Shown here: positions 1-12,204 of the stretch, in pieces | Layout of the letters: every line of letters begins with the position of its first letter | Numbering within the stretch: the stretch's first letter is position 1 | Assembly: GCA_029721435.1 (NCBI GenBank) | Contig: CM056573.1 | Span: 3,630,001 to 3,694,000, forward strand | DNA: 64,000 nucleotides | DNA from: Gymnothorax reevesii | Taxonomy: Eukaryota; Chordata; Actinopteri; Anguilliformes; Muraenidae | Reading direction: 5' to 3' | Position numbers and translations under genes: made by a program | The notes under the pieces: model-generated | Seen by the model: only the letters and a program-made list of their open reading frames with translations | Told to the model about the DNA's origin: nothing | Databases searched by the model: none

Positions 1-28
1 GACTGCCGCATCTGCCAGTGCAGAACAC
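1..28 (+). CDS. crim1: crim1 partial exon: end of first antistasin-like repeat
   Basis: The window opens inside an exon. The frame reads DCRICQCRT and stops at a GTGAGT donor at 29, leaving one base to pair with the next exon. The spacing C-x2-C-x-C is the usual end of an antistasin-like repeat. The assignment rests on the frame joining correctly to the exon at 6412 and on the repeat order of CRIM1; taken alone 28 bases would prove nothing. Confidence 0.7.
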
Positions 29-1659
29 GTGAGTCAATTCCCATCGATCGCTCAGCTGTTCACACTTGTACAGAACTCTGAAATGGTTAATTCTGTCACT
101 GAATCTTCTCGCGATCCAGTCTCTATACCGCTAACGCTCTGATCCTGTAGATCTACCTTCCTGCAGGTTCGAACAGTGCTCTCTCACTCTCATGAGTCAA
201 AAGGTAGAGATTTTTGTCAGCTGCTAATGAGAAGACTGAATTGTGCCGAAACGAGTCTAGGAACAGGGTCGATTACTACTGCTGCTTAAGTTTAGCCATT
301 TGCCTCCGTTATCAGGTGGTGAGAATGAGCACTTGCAATCTGCAGTAATGTTGTGAGGAATCAAAGAAGTGAAGGAATTTAGGATGTGATATTGAAAATC
401 AGTTTTTGCTCTGTCGATCTGAAAGAAAAAAATGGTGCATTACTAGACTGGTGATGATATTATTGTCTCAGTTGGTGAACACTCTAATGGAACAAATTAA
501 CTGACATTTACTGACCACATTGTTTGGCACACCTGTCTACAACCAGATAAAAGATCCCTTTGTCTCCAGAACAACCAGAATTATTCACAGTATTGACTCA
601 GCTGGCTGCGGGGACGTCTCTTTAGGATTCTGGTCCATCCTGACCCAGCAGCATCACGCAGTTTCTGCATACTTTTCTGCAACGTTTTGGCCGCAAATCT
701 TCCATTCTATTCAATTTAAAACCATCTGCAGAGGGTTTACATCTGTAGACGTCTGGATTTGACCTGCCAGATGTCAACCTTAAGTCACTGCCATGTTTGT
801 GGAACCAGATCTTCACTCTGGGACATGACACATTATCCCGTTGGAAGTATACTACTGACAAATGATTGGAACTGATTTTCAGTTACAATGGTTAAGAATG
901 ATGTCACATTCAACTTATGGTTAGTTCATGTTAAACCTTTCAGTGCTAAATTATTTTTTTATAAAATACCAAAACACCACTCAAAATATTTCTCACATGG
1001 GACGCCGCAGCACTGAATTGATCCGATCAGAAATTCTCACTCCTCAATGCCAAGAAAAACGGCATCATTTTCTCTTTCGCTTTTAACAGAAAACATATCA
1101 AGATATTCGGCATTTTCATCGTTAAACTCACTGCCATCACTTGACAAGTTCTCCAACGCTGGAATTTTGAAACAAGGCCTGGTCACAATCCATGCAACAA
1201 CAATATTGTTATGATTCATTCATAGGATGACAAAGCAGTTCAAAGAAATTGTTACAGTCCACACTCTCGGCCTCGTAGTAACCAATCCCCCATGCGGTTG
1301 TGTAAATACTAAAATCTGATTGGGAAGGTGAAACACACATACACCCCAAAAACATATTTTGCCACAACTAGCAGTTGTGGCTAGAAATTTCCTCGCAATC
1401 AGCAGCCATTATGAATATTGGTATCATGGGTATAGCCCCAACTAGCGCTTAAAGGGATGATATTTGGTATTAGTCAAAGGTTTGGGTCTGTATTTCATCA
1501 AAATACATCATTCATCATTTTGTTGAACAAATTTGTGTACAGAAGTTGGCAAATCATGGAAAATTGAAATGAAATCAAAAAGGACTGGTCTTCTTTTATT
1601 GAAAACAAAACAACAAGTCATGATTTGATGTTCCAATGTGAGTTTGATTTTGTATTGAA

Positions 1660-2520
1660 AATACGCAATGCGATGACTGCAACAGAGTCCAAAAAAGTCG
1701 GCACAGTTGACTGTGTGCCATTTTGTGACACATATCTTGTAATCACACTCAGCTTTTGGGCACTGAAGAGGCCAGTTGATCGTGTTTAGGAAGCAGAATT
1801 TGGCTCTTGCATAGGGCCTTTGTTGCTACTTGTTTAGCTCCATAATGCACCTCACATCCTCAGCTGGACACAGATCTGGACTGCAGACAGGCCAGTCTAG
1901 CACCTGAATTCTATGCTTATGCAGCCATGGACTTGCAATACGCGCAAAATATGGTTTCAGGCAATGTCTAGATGGCAGCATATCTTGGTCCAAAATTGAT
2001 ACCAGCTTTTTCCGCATTATTGGTAACCGCGTAAACGCGCACGCCGCCCGGTACGTGTCCTCTGACTCCCCTCTGTGCCATAACAGATGCCGTCCTCTGG
2101 ACACGATGCACAAAACGGGTTGGGTTGTCCTTAGTCCAGAGAACACAGCAGCTTTTTTTTTTTTTTTTAAATAAACCACATTAAATCTTGACTCATCGGA
2201 CCACAAAACACATTTTCACTGCTCTAGTATCCATCTCAGGGGATAAAATGCCCAAAATCCTGCTGAATTTACTATGGGAGATATTATTCTTATGGTGATG
2301 AATTATGAGCATCTTTTGGCTAATTGGTGAGCCTTGACCCACTCCTGCTCTCGAAGGCGTTCGCTTTTCGTGGCTCCTTTTATGCTTTCAAACAATCAGC
2401 TCAGCTGTTTAGCACCACCTGTTTCACATCTCACTATTTTTGCAACTTGTCACAACATTATGAGTCCTAAATTTCTCCATGGCCAACTTTTTTAGAGTCT
2501 GTTGCAGTCACTAATTTGAT
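1660..2520 (-). mobile_element. degenerate Tc1/mariner-like element
   Basis: Read on the minus strand, this stretch contains a decayed DDE transposase: WSDESRFNV near 2200 and VLDWPVCSPDLCPAEDV near 1900 are the catalytic-region signatures of Tc1/IS630 transposases (normally WSDESKF and PQSPDLNPIE). The flanks hold the AAAAAAGTCGGCACAG and CCAACTTTTTTAGAGTCTGT blocks typical of one fish Tc1-like family. Terminal repeats are too eroded to place. It is dead: frames are broken and a T tract interrupts the coding strand. Confidence 0.6.
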
Positions 2521-3434
2521 ATAAGTGCATTTGTAAAAAAAAATTGAATTGACTAGATAAGGTGCTGTTGTAGTGTTGAAGTGTGCAGCTTTGGTAATAT
2601 TTCAGTTTACATGGCAGCCAGCAATATTCCGACTAAACTAATAGATGCACGTAGCCAGATTCATTTAAAAAAAATCTTCCCTACCCTTCCTTCAAGGGGG
2701 CATTTGACGGGTGGCCAGTAAAACCTGAAAACTGGGAGAGAACTGCAGCTACTGATCTCATCATTTTATAATGTTTGTACAATTCTGATTTTATTCCGTG
2801 ATGGGCCCAAATTGACTGTTCCTAAGCCCTACCCATTCGTCATTGATCACTGTTTCGCCATCTTTTCAACTGCCCGCGTCCTTGGTCAGCCTCATTCAAA
2901 TATTTCAATTGCATTGATCAAATAATTGCAACTGCATTGAATATGGTTGGTATTTGTTTAATCAAAAATGGGTGAAAGATGTGCGTAGGGAACGCGCAGT
3001 AGAGTCGTGCTCTTCTGGGTGTTACGGAAGTCATCCTCTGAGACTAACTTTCATGGCCATCTATTGAAGTTATCTGCGTCAGCACATACAATACACACTT
3101 ACAAACTCAAGCTTTATGTCAATATAGTGATTAGTGTGGTTGTATCTGGCAATATTCAATGAAGGTGATCATTCTACCATAGGAAAATGTGTCCGTAAAC
3201 TTCTACCCAGGTTTCATTGTTGGACCATGTAAAGTTCCGGTGCTCTAGGCTCTACCACTGGGTGTCCTGATGCGTCTCTGGGTCCTAAAGCCCTTTTTTC
3301 CAGACGTGGTGTGGAATTTTCATATTGAAGCCGAAATTAACACTGCAAACCTACACTGTAGAAACCAATCTGCGAAAATTAGCGTATGAATCTTCAGCTT
3401 CTCTGCTTGATGTGGGGTGTTTCCATATGCACTT

Positions 3435-3631
3435 TAAACCCTTAGAACGCTGAAATAAATTTTTTTGAAACAAAAATTTTATCATCTTTTGCTGTTGAAA
3501 ACCTATTCCTGCGGGAGCTCTTTTAAACAACTTGCCGCATGATTTGGTTTTCTGATGGTTTTCTACAGCTTTGATTTTGATATCTTGCATCATTGAGCAA
3601 CAATAGTTGCATTTAGCGCTCTAAGGGTTAA
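3435..3631. mobile_element. TTAA-flanked MITE, copy A
   Basis: A 189-bp unit (3439-3627) starts CCCTTAGAACGC and ends GCGCTCTAAGGG, an inverted terminal repeat. It is flanked by TTAA on the right and a mutated TAAA on the left. The inside holds the same blocks (GTTGAAAACCTAT, TTTAAACAACTTG) as copies at 8116 and 30039. TTAA target duplications and CCC ends point to the piggyBac group; no coding capacity remains. Confidence 0.7.
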
Positions 3632-5099
3632 TAAACTGAGCCGTGTCCCCTGTTTGCGCACTCATACTAAAGGTGAATTGAATTTTCTTTAGTCAGTATT
3701 CCTGTGGTAACTGTTGGCTGCATGTCTGCCAGTGTATTTAAGCATTCTCCACTGCAGACCTGTCGAAGCTTGCTATCCGAAGCATACTGCGTACCTTTCA
3801 GCGTCAGTCATGGCTGCTGGCATTTACTTGGCCAGAGAGCACTGCAGCATGCTTAAGGGATGACTGGAGCCTGCAATCAATTAACTTCTGTGCTGAACTT
3901 TCTCCTCTAATAAAATAAGTATTCATTTCATCTCACATCACAAAAATCCATTATACTAGTGATCTATTCCCTGCAAAATCCTGTATAGGAAAACCCCAGC
4001 CAGTCTCAGTTAACGTCAAGGACAAGTGATGACAAATGGAGTCCAGTGCGGTAACATTCCAAAATTACTGCCATTCATAATAAAAATGATCAAGAGCTTA
4101 TTTTCATAGTGGCTGTTTAAGCTTATAAAAGAACAGGTGTGGCACAGTAAAATATGTGAAAATTGCCTGGATATGGTTACTAATGCCTTACTCAGAAGAG
4201 GAATTTTCATTTTATATTTTTGCCCCCTGAAAGCTCGGTGACAAAGCTGCTCTCAGAATCGGGATCTTAAAGATTTTGTACTGAGGAATCGTCGAACAGC
4301 GGAACTAGATGACTTATACCTCCGTGCTTTTGAAAGGAGGGCTTGTCTCATAATTCCTAAAAACTGAGCTGCTAATGATGTAGTGATCTCTGTTATGACA
4401 GTGAAAATAAAAAAAAAGATGCCAGTAATTTACGTGTTATACATGTGTTCATATTTTAAACCAAATGGTACGGTATATCGCCGCCCTGGTATTTCTGTAC
4501 TCATTTTGTAATCTCCAAGGCGAGCTTATTCTTGACTTGAGGAGTATTCTCTTAAATATACTGAATACACTGTTAATACTGTCTTTGAGGCTGTATGACA
4601 TTACTTTTGTTTTATTGAAATTCTGTGAGGGAAATTTGGTTTTGTTCTTCGTAGTAGAAGCACATTTTTCTCTTGTGTTTAATCACTTTTTGGGTTTGCT
4701 TTGACTAACCTTCATTTTGGAAATGGAGTCTGTTCTTTGTTTACAAAAGTCTGCCTCCTGTTCACATTTGTATATTAGCTGCCAGCGACCCATTGCTGCG
4801 TTCGCACACTTCTGCAGGTGGCGCTGACGCTGGGGAACGGCATCAGAGATTCAAAAAAGGTTCAAAGAACAAAAACAGAAACCAGAAAAAAAAAATTGGT
4901 ATGAAGGTAATGGAAAAGGGGCATAGAAAAGCTATTTTTGTTGTTCCAGAGAGAAAATGCTCTTCTCAATTTTGGATAACCGGTTATAACATTATTTCTT
5001 GTTCTGATAGTCTTTTCTTGAAATATTATAGGCAATACATTTTCAAAGGAAATCTTACTATTTCGGAAGCGAGTGTTCCCCAGATTGCAAACTGATGTC

Positions 5100-6180
5100 A
5101 GATTCCCTCAATACTGCAGTGAGGTGGTGCGGTGGATTACCTAACATGACCTGGCCTTACCTCATCTAAAGGAATTCATCCTCTTTTGGACATGTTATAT
5201 TTGTAGTTATAAAACGGGTGCTTCCCATCCTTAAATGTGATTGGCTGAGCCGAGTTCCATGCTGGTATAAAATCACTGTAACCCACTGTGGCAGGCCGCA
5301 GTACAAAATATCCCTGTGCGCAACGAACTGCCCTGCGCTCAACTGATTCATTAAGTTAGGTTTTTTTCAGGACTTTTAGCTCGCAATTTCAATGTCAGCT
5401 ATGTTTAGCCTTTTAACCTGCGAACTAGTTGGCTATTTACCTAGCTAGCTATTGCATTACAGAGTTCGATATCAGTTTTGCGTTGCTAGCTATGTTGTTA
5501 ACTTCAGTAGCCTATTAGCATAACTTGTTTACTCTTTTTCTTGTGTGTTTATTTTATGCGCTATGTTTCGGGTAACCACATCCATTGTAGTGAACGCTAG
5601 CTAGTTGACAAGCTGGCTAGTAAACTAATGTACAATTCAACATATTTTCCTGGATAATGGGTAGTGTGGAGGACAAAAGTCAATCGTTCCCTACTCTCGC
5701 TGCTGGTTGTAATGATTTGGCCGATCGCCGCAAGTTGAGAACTAGGAAACTCGAAAACCGAAACGAACGTAAAATTATTTATCGGGGTCTTCGGGAGACT
5801 GAAAAAGACATTGAAAATAGCCTGCTTTCATCGTATATCTACATTAGCAAGCCCAAATAGCCTGATGTGACATGATTATGGCGCTAGATGAAAAAGCAAT
5901 CTTAGCGTCTGTGTTGCTGGCCAACCATTCTGTCCACTCTGTCTTGCTTGATGGAAGAAGTTCTCAATTTTATTGTTGCATTATTCCCAATAAATTGTCA
6001 ATTTTTTTTTCTTGTGTGTATATTTAATGGGCTATATGTTGTGTAACCGTTTTATAAAAGCAATAAGCCCCTTGAAGCAGTGGCTTACAGTGATTTTATA
6101 ACGGCCGTGGGGCACTAAGGCACTCCGCTGCACGTCGTGCCTTATCATTGTAACCCACTGTTTCTCAGGAATTATTCCTT
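5100..6180. mobile_element. possible non-autonomous DNA element with inverted ends
   Basis: TATAAAATCACTGTAACCCACTG at about 5266-5288 recurs inverted around 6075-6105, and GTTATAAAACGG occurs near 5210 with its complement near 6050. Between them, 5657-5860 is an open frame of 67 codons with an arginine/lysine-rich middle that I do not recognise. The layout suggests a degraded cut-and-paste element of about 1.1 kb, perhaps Harbinger/ISL2EU-like, but ends and target duplication are not clear. Confidence 0.35.
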
Positions 6181-6411
6181 TATTACTCTCTAAAGATGTA
6201 GTTTAACTCAGGTTGAGCTAGTTTATGTGAATCAAGACTGAGACCTGCAGACGTATGTTCAATTCAGTTATTTATTTAGAGGGCAGTTCTGACAGATTCA
6301 TCAGACGATCTTTCTGAAAAGTGAAGAGGAATTTATTTGAGGCGTTTCTGTCAGGCCTTGTTGTGGTGAACAGCTCCCTGAAGACCAGCTCTCCTGTTCT
6401 CCCCTCTCCAG

Positions 6412-6568
6412 GAGAAGAGTTGTGTAAAAGTTTGATCCAGGGCTGCACACTCCACTGTCCCTTCGGTTACCAGATCGACGCTCACGGCTGTGACGTGTGT
6501 CAGTGTCGCCCGCGGCCCAAGAAGTGTAAACCTGTGTCATGTGACAAGGAATGTCCCAACGGATTAAT
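6412..6568 (+). CDS. crim1: crim1 exon: antistasin-like repeat 2 and start of repeat 3
   Basis: The acceptor is CTCTCCAG before 6412 and the donor is GTAAGA at 6569. The encoded peptide carries a full antistasin-like repeat (GCTLHCPFGYQIDAHGCDVC, then QC), the linker RPRPKKC, and the first half of the next repeat (CDKECPNGL). Human CRIM1 has the same RPRPKKC linker and CDKYCP-type start. The exon ends after two bases of a codon; joining to 9772 gives isoleucine and continues KNKHGC. These extracellular repeats sit between VWC2 and VWC3; their role in the protein is less clear than that of the VWC modules. Confidence 0.92.
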
Positions 6569-6640
6569 GTAAGAGCCGCCTCCGCTGCTTCTGTTAGCTG
6601 TTCAATGATGGCAGTTTCACTGTCAGACCTCGGATCTTAC

Positions 6641-6860
6641 ACTGCTGTGAAAAAGTGCTTGTCCCCCTCTCAATTTCTATTATTGCTTATTTTTCATGTT
6701 CAAATGTTTCAGATCATCAAAAAAAAAAGACTAAATCAAAGTCTCTAATACAAAGTGCAGCTTTTAAATGATAATTTTATGTACTGTTATTGAACTGTCA
6801 TCCTAGTCTACTAAATTTAAAGATTTTGCTTCTTTCTTTACAATCCTTCCACAATTAGCA
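6641..6860. mobile_element. Tc1-like terminal fragment
   Basis: The start ACTGCTGTGAAAAAGTGCTTG followed by a CCCCCTCTC block is the terminal signature of a common fish Tc1-like family; related starts are seen at 24221 and, inverted, near 27142. It is followed by the subterminal block AAGTGCAGCTTTTAAATGATAA. No transposase remains. It sits about 70 bases after the crim1 exon ending at 6568. Confidence 0.5.
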
Positions 6861-7167
6861 GCATCTGGATAAATTCTGCTGGTCAGCACTGCTGCCTGTA
6901 TCACTGTTAAACTGTAATTTTGGGAAATTTTATGCAGGCATTGGATTAAAGTTTAGTGTCGCGTTTGAGAGCTGTTCGGCGAAATGCCACTTGAACGGAG
7001 ATGCTGCTGCTAAACTGGCCTTTTCGTACACGTGGGTATGACAGAGCCCTCTAATCTCGTTAATACAAGCCTTACGGCACCATCTTGGCTCAAATATCAG
7101 ATAGATACCGAGTGCCCTGAGCTATAAATATAGGAACCATTAAAAAGCGCAGGATGCATCTTTTTGC

Positions 7168-7182
7168 GGTTGCTAAGCAACC
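7168..7182. promoter_or_regulatory. RFX X-box palindrome
   Basis: GGTTGCTAAGCAACC is a perfect 7-bp-arm palindrome around one base and fits the RFX-factor X-box (GTTGCC/T N AGCAAC type). It lies in a crim1 intron in a stretch without repeat signatures (about 7060-7240). Binding is inferred from the motif alone. Confidence 0.4.
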
Positions 7183-8115
7183 CTCCTGTCACTCACTTCA
7201 CAAATATTCTGAGCAATGCTAATGACGGAGGCAAATTAATTACACTGCAAAGTTTTTTTTTTTTTTTTTGTAAACAACAGTAAAGCAGTTGCCCCTCGCT
7301 GAGAAATACAATTAGTAGAATAATGTAGCAACTTTAGCGAGGAGGTGCAGTGGTCACATCCAAACGCGTCTAAACCATTGAAAACCATTAAATTAAAGTT
7401 GCGTGAGCGTTAGACAGTGTGCGGTATCTGATCGCAGCCTCGCGCTTACAGCTGGCCTCGCAGAGCAGAAAGCCTTCTGTACCGAACGCCCAAAACTTCC
7501 CTGAACTCACTTGCCCCTGCAGTTCTGGCAAAAGATTGAATCCATTAATAGTTTTGTGAAGAGAAAAGCTAAGCTGAAAATAGCTTTTATTAATCTTCTG
7601 TTTCGAATCCACTTTTCACCTCCAATTATTTGTGCCTATCAGCGGTGGTGCGCTGACGAATCCGAGCCAGAAATCCATAGTTTTAACAGTTTTAATCCCG
7701 TTTAAAGCCTTTTAGTCCTCAAAGTATGTCTATCATTTTATAAGCTCATTGATGTTTGTATTTTTGCTCGCGATGATGCAGGGAGGAGATAAGGCAATTG
7801 GAATAAGAGTTCTTGGCGTAAACATAAGGTTCTTATTCTGTTAATCTGTGGATCTGTGCTCTAAAGCAGATGTTCAGTCTAAAAAGAAAATAAAAAATAA
7901 AGTTTCCTCCACAGACACTGCGTTTCCTCACCACTCTCCGTCGCCCCTCCTGTTTATTTCTCCTCAGCAGTTTGTTCTTTTTTGTCTTATTAACCCAAAA
8001 TTAGGAATAAATTTTTTGGTTGTGTCCTGCATTCTTTCCTTCTTTGGGCTGGTGGGGATTTCAGGTCTTCAGTAAGTTGGAAAAAAAATTTTAATGTATG
8101 TAATGTGTCATATCA

Positions 8116-8293
8116 TTAACCCTTAGAGCACTATAGGCAAATATAGTTGCCCAATGATATAAAATGACAAAATCAGATGCCGTTGGAAACCTATCATGTC
8201 TTTTAAACAACTTGCCACATTATAGATTTTCAACAGCTCAGGATAATTGCATTTTTATTTCCTTGAAAATGTATTCAGTACTCTAAGGGTTAA
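8116..8293. mobile_element. TTAA-flanked MITE, copy B
   Basis: The unit 8120-8289 starts CCCTTAGAGCACT and ends AGTACTCTAAGGG, with perfect TTAA on both sides. Internal blocks TTGGAAACCTATCA and TTTAAACAACTTGCC match copies A and C. This is the best-preserved copy for defining the ends of the family. Confidence 0.75.
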
Positions 8294-8924
8294 GCATCTT
8301 GAGGGTCGGAAGGTTGCTGGAAAACCTCACACAGGAGCAAGAGGTTTTTTTCAGGTGAATCTCCCTGACTATCAGCTGAAAACAGAAAATAACTCCCATA
8401 TAACACCTTCATCCACATATTGAAACCCTCACCTGCGGCAGGGCAGGATGTTCCTGTATAAGGGGTCTAAAATGGGCAAAAACTAACTCGGGAATCTGCA
8501 GTCGAAATCCCTGAAGGCCTCTGAGCCTAGCAGGAAGCTGAGATCCTCGTAAAATACGAAGAGACCACTGACTGCTCATGTTTAAAACCTCCTGCATACA
8601 CTCCTAACCCAGCAGAGTCCGATCAAAAACTGAAATTTACATTCATGAACCATAGCTCTGTGCCTCAGCAGAGCAAATTCTGTTGTGTACCTGTGCAGAC
8701 TTTTGGTATTGATGTGGTCTGGCATTTGTATCATGACCAGAAACACAATGCAGGTATCTGTGGAGTGTGGTAGTAAATATACTGTCTCACGTTACCCTTT
8801 GTAACTTTGTTCAGTTAAATCCTGCCCTTACAGTTTGTGGACATTTAATTTTGAAGAGTTAGAAAGAAATACAAAAATAGCTTGTCCCCATTATTTTAAC
8901 CTATTCCCTGCCATTGACAAGTTA

Positions 8925-9475
8925 TGATCATTGACTGTATAAAAAGATGGATGCGGCACCCAGGTCTGAGAAGTGAAGGCAATGTGGAAATCTCTTAAAA
9001 TTGCATTCTATTTAATGGCCAGCAGATGGCAAAGTAGTTGGTTGCAGAAAGAAGTTCAATGCTATAGAAGCATATGAGAAAATGACCCTACTTTCCCACC
9101 TGATTAATTATTTCAATAATTATTCTCTACATTATTTTATGGTATCAATCGCAAGTTTCAAGTGTTCTTCGATATATCATGATGTTCATTTTTGTAAATT
9201 ATGGTCCTAAATAGACTAGAATAAAGGATAAGTCAGAACGTGATTTAGGGGCGTGGCTATCCTCTGATCTTCGTCAGATACGGTCAGATTTACCCGTAGA
9301 TCCATAGGAGAATCATCTTCATTTCACACTCTCGTCCAATAGGAATCACATCTGGTGTCAAAATCACAAAATGGCGCTGTTCAAAGTGCCACAATCGAGG
9401 CTTCCTAAATGGTATGCTGAAACCAATGGGTGACATCATGGTTGCTTCGTTCATCTTTTATGGTCTGTGGTTATG
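8925..9475. repeat. interspersed repeat with inverted ends
   Basis: TTGACTGTATAAAAAGATGGATG at the left is answered by TTCATCTTTTATGGTCTGTGG at the right, an imperfect inverted repeat. The body includes TGGCCAGCAGATGGC and AAACCAATGGGTGACATCA, which I recognise as parts of a common teleost interspersed repeat. No coding capacity is visible. Confidence 0.5.
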
Positions 9476-9771
9476 ACGGAATGCTTCCCCCACTATTGAG
9501 ATATTCCAGCAATCACTGTTTCACAGTTATATGGTAACGGGAGCTGTTACAGATCTTCAGACAAAAATAGGGATCTGAACGCCAATGAATGTTATAAAAA
9601 TGCTGGCGGTGGTTGGCAACCTAAAAAATGCACTGTTGGGGAAAGAGTTACTGATTTGCATACTCAGTTTTGTTGCTTGTTTTATTTATTAGAGCAATAA
9701 GTGTGCTCTCTAACTTAACTTTCCTGAATGTTCTCTGCTTTGTTCTGAACACTGAAATGTCCTGCCATCAG

Positions 9772-9893
9772 TAAGAACAAGCACGGCTGTGATGTGTGTC
9801 GCTGCAAGAAGTGTCTGGAGCTGCCATGTGACAAGACCTGTCCAATGGGCTTCCAGCAGGATCAGCTGGGATGCCTTATCTGCCAGTGCAAAG
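9772..9893 (+). CDS. crim1: crim1 exon: antistasin-like repeats 3 (end) and 4
   Basis: The acceptor is CCATCAG before 9772 and the donor GTGACT at 9894. The peptide reads KNKHGCDVCRCKKC, then LELPCDKTCPMGFQQDQLGC and LICQCK, which closes the third antistasin-like repeat and provides the fourth. The human counterpart has the same KNKHGCDICRCKKC and GFQQDSHGCLIC blocks. Cysteine spacing is intact. A 22-bp minisatellite begins about 45 bases after the donor. Confidence 0.92.
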
Positions 9894-9915
9894 GTGACTG
9901 CTCCTCGGGGAGATC

Positions 9916-10056
9916 TTCTTATCATTTAAATTTAGCCTCTCATTTCGTTAGATTTATCTTATCATCTCATGAGATTTATCATATCATTTCGTTAGATTTA
10001 TCCTATCATTTCATGAGATTTATCTCATCATGTCATGAGATTTATCCTATCATTTG
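9916..10056 (+). repeat. 22-bp minisatellite
   Basis: Five units of 22 bp (9938-10047) of the form TATCATTTCATGAGATTTATC, with a degenerate unit before and a partial one after. Units alternate between CGTTAG and CATGAG at the same internal place, so the array may have grown as a 44-bp dimer. It begins about 45 bases after a crim1 splice donor. Confidence 0.8.
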
Positions 10057-10795
10057 AAGGATTTGCACATATGGTAATAGCACGCATATAACTCAATTAA
10101 CATCTTTCTGCCGCTCAAGTCAAGGCATGTCACATTGCATGTAAGATTTTGCAGAATGTTTTTTGTATTTAATCTCTCTCATATGTACTTTTCCTCCAAA
10201 CTCTCGTATCCCATCACATGCCTTAAAAAACTATGGTTATTAATTCAGACATTAGTTATTTGACTTGTAAAAACTGTGTGCAGCATTAGCCAGCTAAGTT
10301 AATGCTAATGTCTTTATTTGTCTGGCAATGAAAATATTTCAGCAGCTGGGATTCAAAAACCTGCTTAGAAGTCATGCTTGCTACTTATGGGCCATCCACT
10401 AATAAAATAATTTTAATTGATTCCATGTGCAATTCATCCATTTAGCTGAACCATTTTGGGGATAAAATGCCCTTGTAGAAATATCTGGCAACTTCTAACC
10501 ATGTGCAGAACACTAGTCATTGAAACACTGGTCATTGCAAAGCAAATTGCCTTTTTAGAAATGTGTACATCAATGTACAGCCTGGCTGTAAATGTCTGCA
10601 TTTACGGGCCAGAGTCATAAAATGATCTTTCTCTCTGCAGTGTAGTCCGGCCTACCTGTCGCCCACGATTGATAGGCATGATTCATCTTCATCTGAAATG
10701 ATTTATGTTCTGCTGGTGTTGTGTTCGATTAGCAACAAACGCTGGAATGTTGTTTTGAAGTATTCCGTAAAGAGAGCCGAGTGGTTTATTTACAC

Positions 10796-10988
10796 CAGGG
10801 GTCTCCTACACTGTTTCTGGAGAGATACCATCCTGTAGGATTCAGCTCCAACCCTAATTAAACACACTTGCTTCAGCTCATTAGCAGCTCGTCAAGATCT
10901 GTAACAGGGAGAGCAGGAGTGATTTGCTTTGGTTGGAGTGGTGACCTTCAGGATGGTGGCTCTGCAGGAACAGGGTTGGAGACACCTG
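10796..10988. mobile_element. foldback MITE, about 190 bp
   Basis: The unit starts CAGGGGTCTCCTACACTG and ends ACAGGGTTGGAGACACCTG, an imperfect inverted repeat, with GATTCAGCTCCAACCCTAAT inside. This is the look of a short DNA-transposon MITE common in fish (hAT-type by resemblance). No clear target duplication was identified. Confidence 0.6.
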
Positions 10989-12204
10989 ATTTAGGCTGAT
11001 GGAGGCAGGTTTGGTCTTGTCAGTTTTAAATGCTTTATTTTGTGATCTGTTTTATTTTATTCATATTTCAGTGGCTATACATGATCAAGGCATTTTACAA
11101 CCTTTCCTCATTTTTATTAATGTAATATTTTATAGAATTTATCTTTTTTTTACTGGGAAATAATAATGCATGTGAAGGTTTAGACTCACGGCTCGGATCA
11201 GGAGGAGGAGAATTGGACTGCGGATGTGGCAGTGTGACCTCTTTATGCTGAAGAATAAATTTGTACATCACTGAACACACGTCAACAACTCAGCAGGTCA
11301 ATCAAAGAAAAACAGGCTTATTTTAATAACCCTTTAAATAGACTCTGTGCTGAGGTGTCTTTCTAGCGTTGGAGATGCCGCACTTGAAGGGGAAGCACTT
11401 CTGAATGTTTTTTTCACCACTTTACAGTTGTATAATACAAATAAAAATAGGCCAAAGTGCATATTTGAGTCTGGATGCTTCACAAGCTCTCATTCATTAA
11501 GCCCCCTCTGCAGACGAGCAGATCTTATTTACTCCTGTGTGTGTGTTTGGGCTCAGCTAGTGCAGTATTATGGTAACTGTATGCGGAGTGTGTAACTGTA
11601 TATCGAGTATTCATCAGGAGATGGTGTTGGGGAGGAATTCAATAATTCCTCCCCAAATTATATAATAATTTCTTCTCATCGGAATATCATTTAATATAAC
11701 CGTCAGTTACGCATTGGGATGTCCCTTTTAAAATGTACTTTTCCAACTTTAGCCTCTTGTTTCAGGAAAAAAACGCAAAAAGTGCGGATCTGACGTATAA
11801 ATATTCCCTCACTCTTGTAATTTTTCACGAAGCACTTTCAGTTCTGACCAGTAAGATGCATATGAAATGAATCCAGTGGAGGATTTTCAAACATCTACCT
11901 TTGGTTTGTTTATGCAGACCTTGTAGACAGAGCAGTCTTCTTCCAGTGTGCTGTTAGGAGCAGATGATGAGATTCAGGAGAGACACTGTCACTCATTTCG
12001 GTATCACCGTCGGTTCTCTTTGCCACTTCGATTTGAAAACTAATTCTTTTGGGGGGTTTTACTGTCTCAAGAATTGTCTGGATGGATTAGTATTTCATAA
12101 GCAATTATAAGGTCTACCTAAGATGCATACAAATGGTGCAAATGGTATGTAGCCCTGCTGGCAAAATTGAAATTATTTGCATTTTTATGGTTAGTGCACA
12201 TTTA

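Noticed and set aside
1037..1219. 60-codon minus-strand frame with an acidic stretch (SSDGSEFNDENAEYLD)
   Set aside because: The acidic run recalls the N-terminal part of piggyBac-type transposases, but it is too short and lacks any catalytic block.
9916..10056. CRISPR-like array of short repeats
   Set aside because: Units are directly adjacent with no unique spacers and the locus is a eukaryotic intron; it is a minisatellite.
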